From assembly GCA_022562855.1 (NCBI GenBank), contig JADFON010000046.1, positions 1-9,120 of the forward strand: a stretch of DNA of 9,120 nucleotides, given 5' to 3'. Below the pieces are notes generated by a model. That model saw nothing but the letters and a program-made list of their open reading frames with translations. It was not told the origin of the DNA and made no database searches. Below are positions 6,769-9,120 of the stretch, one piece after another. The first letter of the stretch is position 1; each line of letters opens with the position of its first letter. The stretch comes from Candidatus Zhuqueibacterota bacterium. Lineage in GTDB: Bacteria; SM23-31. Both the position numbers and the translations under genes were made by a program.

Positions 6769-7121
6769 TCAAAAGCGCCCTTTTTCAATAAATAGAGATA
6801 ACCTATAAGCAGAAGTGCAATAAAAGAAATCATTTCATAGAGTATAAAATTCCCCAAAGAGAGTAAATCCTTATAGACAACCGCCCAAGGATATAGAAAT
6901 ACGATTTCAATATCAAAAATGATAAAAAGCATAGCCAAAAAGTAAAATTTGACATTGAACCGGAAACGCGCGTCACCGACGGGATCAATTCCTGATTCAT
7001 ACGCGATATCTTTGACAGGATCAGATTTACGGGGTCCTAAAAAATGAGCCGCGAGTAAAATCACTACGGTGAACCCTGAACCGAATAACCCCAGAATGAG
7101 AACGGGTATGTATTCGCTCAT
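6759..7121 (-). CDS. nuoA: NADH-quinone oxidoreductase subunit A
   Basis: NuoA (ND3 family) is a small membrane subunit beside the quinone chamber; its long loop moves as the enzyme switches between active and resting states. The 120 residues contain three membrane helices (about 5-28, 61-80 and 90-112). The loop holds YESGIDPVGDARFRFNVKFY (41-60), where a serine (S43) stands at the position often occupied by cysteine (YECG). Helix 2 holds FDIEIVFLYPWA (69-80) with the conserved acidic pair. AGGGG lies five bases before the ATG, so the start is well supported and is the strongest ribosome site in the operon. It is the first gene of the operon, divergent from the cytochrome gene. Confidence 0.97.
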   Translation of the reverse strand: MSEYIPVLILGLFGSGFTVVILLAAHFLGPRKSDPVKDIAYESGIDPVGDARFRFNVKFYFLAMLFIIFDIEIVFLYPWAVVYKDLLSLGNFILYEMISFIALLLIGYLYLLKKGAFEWD

Positions 7122-7190
7122 TGTGTCCCCTGAGAATCAATGAAGAATTGAGGCAAATATTACTCCCAAACTTAATGAGAAATGGCATAC

Positions 7191-7219
7191 AAAATACTCA
7201 TTATTAGAAATTTTAGCAA
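7191..7219 (-). promoter_or_regulatory. Candidate sigma70-like promoter for nuoA
   Basis: On the minus strand TTGCTA (7219-7214) and TATTTT (7196-7191) are separated by 17 bases, the ideal spacing for a housekeeping promoter. Transcription would begin near 7184, about 60 bases before the nuoA ATG. In DNA this rich in A+T such matches arise by chance, and a phylum with a different -10/-35 consensus would not use it. Confidence 0.3.
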
Positions 7220-7302
7220 GGAAAAATTATATAAAATATAATTGCCTCATAATTATTTCTATTGATGTAACCGGTCAGATTATATTCATTGCAACGATTC
7301 AT
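7213..7302 (-). CDS. Possible 29-residue leader ORF upstream of nuoA
   Basis: An ATG at 7302-7300 follows a perfect AAGGAG site at a six-base distance, better than the ribosome sites of most nuo genes here. The frame starts MNRCNEYNLTGYINRN, has a hydrophobic tail (AIIFYIIF) and ends in a TAA that overlaps the candidate nuoA -35 box. I recognise no family. It could be a regulatory leader peptide or small membrane peptide, or a chance ORF in AT-rich DNA. Confidence 0.25.
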   Translation of the reverse strand: MNRCNEYNLTGYINRNNYEAIIFYIIFPC

Positions 7303-7500
7303 GAATAGCTCCTTACAAATTCTGCGTCATGAATTCGAAAATTGTTAAACGCAATAAGCGCAGGTCAAATTTTTAGTTTTGATAATTTTTTCTCATATTT
7401 AAAAATATTCAGAGTTTTTTGAGATTGAATTTCAAAAAAAATAACACTATTGAGCACAATATTATTTGGAATAAATTTTATACCAATGGCACTGTTTTTG

Positions 7501-7539
7501 CAAATATATAAACAGAACGGCAATTTTCCAAATATATAA
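7501..7539 (+). repeat. 11-base direct repeat CAAATATATAA
   Basis: CAAATATATAA occurs at 7501-7511 and exactly again at 7529-7539, a period of 28 bases, 85-123 bases before the cytochrome start. The second copy contains most of the TATAAT hexamer at 7535-7540. Repeated sites at such spacing can be operators, but low-complexity A/T sequence makes chance likely. Confidence 0.4.
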
Positions 7540-7613
7540 TGTGAAATAATGAACATTAAATAATTAAATTTATCACATGCGTCCAAAGTTAATTTCTTGA
7601 CTTTATGTTGAAT

Positions 7614-7619
7614 GGAGGG
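7614..7619 (+). promoter_or_regulatory. Ribosome binding site GGAGGG of the cytochrome gene
   Basis: GGAGGG lies four bases before ATG 7624 and fixes the start, placing a typical signal peptide at the N-terminus. Confidence 0.85.
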
Positions 7620-7623
7620 AACG

Positions 7624-9120
7624 ATGATTCTTAAAAGAGCATATGTTTTGATTTTACTTTCTGTCGCAGCAGTCTTTATCGCTACATCTTTTTTTGTAGC
7701 CGACCCTCCTACCGCTGAGATAGAACTTCTTGCATTTTCTCCTGAAGATGTGGCAGCCGATCCAACCAAGCTCGTGTCGGCGGGTCTTCCCAACATTGGC
7801 GTCGGTATCCGTGTTTACCTAATTGGAAACAAAGGCGACGCAACTATTACCGGTTATTCCTGGGCGATAGAAACGAAACCCGCAAGTAGTTCTGCCGCAC
7901 TCGATGATGCATCCAGCCGGACACCGTTCTTCACGCCTGACACTTCGGGTCAGTATAAAATAACTCTTACCGTAACCAATGCAGACGGCACAAGCAATCC
8001 TGTAGAGTTATGGATCAATGCAGGCACCTATGTAGGGGTAGGAACCGTTGGAGGCGCCACACCCGATTACAAAAAAAGTCAGTGCGCAGTATGTCACAGC
8101 CGAAAAGAAGAAGCATGGGCGCAAACCAAACACGCAACGGCGCTACAGAAAAAGATCGACGGAGAAGGCGTATCGTTTTTTGCAGAAAGTTGTCTTGAAT
8201 GTCACACCGTCGGTTACAGGGATGATGCAGTAAATGCGGGTTTCGACGATGTTGCATCCGATTCCGGCTGGACCTTTCCTTCTACTATAGAGGCGGGGAA
8301 TTTCCTCGACATGGTAATCAATTTTCCGGAGGTGGCGGCTAAGGCTAATGTACAATGCGAGAATTGCCACGGACCGGGCAGTGAGCACGCAGCAAGAACA
8401 AGCAAGAACCAGATCGCAAAAAGTTTTGAATCGGGCGTCTGTACACAGTGCCATGATGCCCCCTCTTATCATATATTTCCATCACAATGGCAGAATTCCA
8501 AACACTTTGTCGCTACGAAATATCCCTCCGGTCCATCAAGAGGCTCGTGTGTTCAATGCCACACCGGTACAGGGTTTATAACGACATACGATAACGATTA
8601 CGACGAAGTCAATACAACCTATTCCAATATAAACTGCCAGACCTGCCATGATCCTCATTCACGTGATAATGAGCACCAGATTCGGAAAATGGACGATGTA
8701 ACACTTTTCAATGGATTTGTAGCCTCCGGCGGCGGTCTCGGTCAAATTTGTATGAACTGCCACATGTCACGACGCGACGCCGATGAGTATGTTCTCGATT
8801 ATCACTCGCATTATGGTCCTCACAACGGACCTCAGACCGATATGCTGTTCGGGACAAACGCGATAGAATTCGGCAAACCCGTCGGAATCTCTCCCCACAT
8901 GGATGTTGTCGAGAATACTTGCGTAACCTGCCATATGCAGGAATTCACGAGTACCGGCGATGTCAAGACAGACTTTGGCGACCCGGCTATGACCGATGAG
9001 AAAGCAGAAGAATTGAGAGATAATATTTACGGGCACTCATTCTGGAACGTATACACTGACGCCGCCGATACTAAATATGAGAATGTTAAAGCCTGTAACA
9101 CATGCCACGTCGGTATTACA
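7624..9120 (+). CDS. Secreted multiheme cytochrome c with PKD/Ig-like domain, 3' end outside the window
   Basis: This is a periplasmic or cell-surface electron carrier with covalently bound c-type hemes. The visible 499 codons have no stop. Residues 1-26 form a signal peptide (K4-R5, then a hydrophobic stretch 6-25, likely cleavage after FVA). Residues ~33-132 look like a PKD/Ig-like beta domain (GYSWAIETKP, TPDTSGQYKITLTVTNADG). Nine CxxCH heme sites follow, with first cysteines at 154, 190, 245, 273, 309, 338, 376, 433 and 491, and more may lie past the edge. CENCHGPGSEHA (245-256) resembles the cytochrome c554-like family, and CxxCHM occurs twice. Histidines in TKHATAL, NSKHFVA and GHSFWNV are possible distal ligands. 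The exact family and electron partner are unknown. It is divergent from the nuo operon, which hints at respiratory co-regulation but does not show it. Confidence 0.93.
   Translation, partial: MILKRAYVLILLSVAAVFIATSFFVADPPTAEIELLAFSPEDVAADPTKLVSAGLPNIGVGIRVYLIGNKGDATITGYSWAIETKPASSSAALDDASSRTPFFTPDTSGQYKITLTVTNADGTSNPVELWINAGTYVGVGTVGGATPDYKKSQCAVCHSRKEEAWAQTKHATALQKKIDGEGVSFFAESCLECHTVGYRDDAVNAGFDDVASDSGWTFPSTIEAGNFLDMVINFPEVAAKANVQCENCHGPGSEHAARTSKNQIAKSFESGVCTQCHDAPSYHIFPSQWQNSKHFVATKYPSGPSRGSCVQCHTGTGFITTYDNDYDEVNTTYSNINCQTCHDPHSRDNEHQIRKMDDVTLFNGFVASGGGLGQICMNCHMSRRDADEYVLDYHSHYGPHNGPQTDMLFGTNAIEFGKPVGISPHMDVVENTCVTCHMQEFTSTGDVKTDFGDPAMTDEKAEELRDNIYGHSFWNVYTDAADTKYENVKACNTCHVGIT

Larger units (their letters stand above)
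7122..7623. other. AT-rich divergent intergenic region
   Basis: About 500 bases separate the starts of nuoA (minus) and the cytochrome gene (plus), so both promoters must lie here. The stretch is strongly A+T-rich. I see a sigma70-like promoter facing nuoA, a possible 29-codon minus-strand ORF, an 11-base direct repeat and a TATAAT hexamer (7535-7540, plus strand) lacking a convincing -35 partner. A longer minus-strand frame covering 7365-7796 is of low complexity and overlaps the start of the cytochrome gene; I do not regard it as a gene. Confidence 0.7.

Noticed and set aside
7365-7796. Minus-strand open frame of 143 codons
   Set aside because: It overlaps the signal peptide and N-terminal domain of the clearly coding cytochrome gene, its remainder is low-complexity Lys/Ile/Phe-rich translation of AT-rich DNA, and it has no recognisable motif.
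8015-8257. Minus-strand and alternative plus-strand frames within 8010-9036
   Set aside because: They are shadows of the cytochrome frame, which has nine CxxCH motifs in a single uninterrupted reading.

Overview
The window carries most of a bacterial respiratory complex I (NADH:quinone oxidoreductase, nuo) operon on the minus strand, read from about 7.1 kb down to position 1. Divergent to it on the plus strand is the first 499 codons of a secreted multiheme cytochrome c with a PKD/Ig-like N-terminal domain, which runs off the right edge. Moderate-to-low GC, AT-rich intergenic DNA, few Shine-Dalgarno sites inside the operon and a PKD-multiheme cytochrome suggest an uncultured environmental bacterium, perhaps of the Fibrobacteres-Chlorobi-Bacteroidetes side (Ignavibacteria, Calditrichota, Marinimicrobia or KSB1-like). 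This placement is inference from general character, not from a search.

Layout from right to left on the minus strand: nuoA (intact), a slot where nuoB is expected but nearly absent, nuoC (recognisable but crossed by two in-frame stops), nuoD, nuoE, nuoF and nuoG (all intact), nuoH (intact), a slot where nuoI is expected but absent, and the first ~18 codons of nuoJ, which then run into GC-rich sequence unlike NuoJ at the window edge. The order matches the canonical A-B-C-D-E-F-G-H-I-J order of Thermus and many other bacteria, so the lack of B and I, with only 39 and 47 bases in their places, stands out.

NuoE, F and G form the NADH-oxidising module (FMN, N1a, N3, N1b, N4, N5 and the optional N7 cluster ligands are all visible). 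NuoC and D form the quinone-site module, and NuoA, H and J are membrane subunits. NuoB (cluster N2) and NuoI (clusters N6a/N6b) would link these modules, and neither is encoded here. Either they lie elsewhere in the genome, or this copy is decaying, or the assembly is faulty at several points. The sequence alone cannot decide.

Positions 7122-7623 form an AT-rich divergent regulatory region with a candidate promoter for nuoA, a possible 29-codon leader ORF and an 11-base direct repeat. Two intergenic gaps inside the operon (G/F and E/D) hold related, degenerate repeat sequence. No RNA gene, CRISPR array, transposase or integrase was seen. The most interesting points are the disrupted B/C/I/J subunits beside intact D/E/F/G/H, the A8 tract at the nuoC start that could restore an open frame, and the cytochrome with at least nine hemes.
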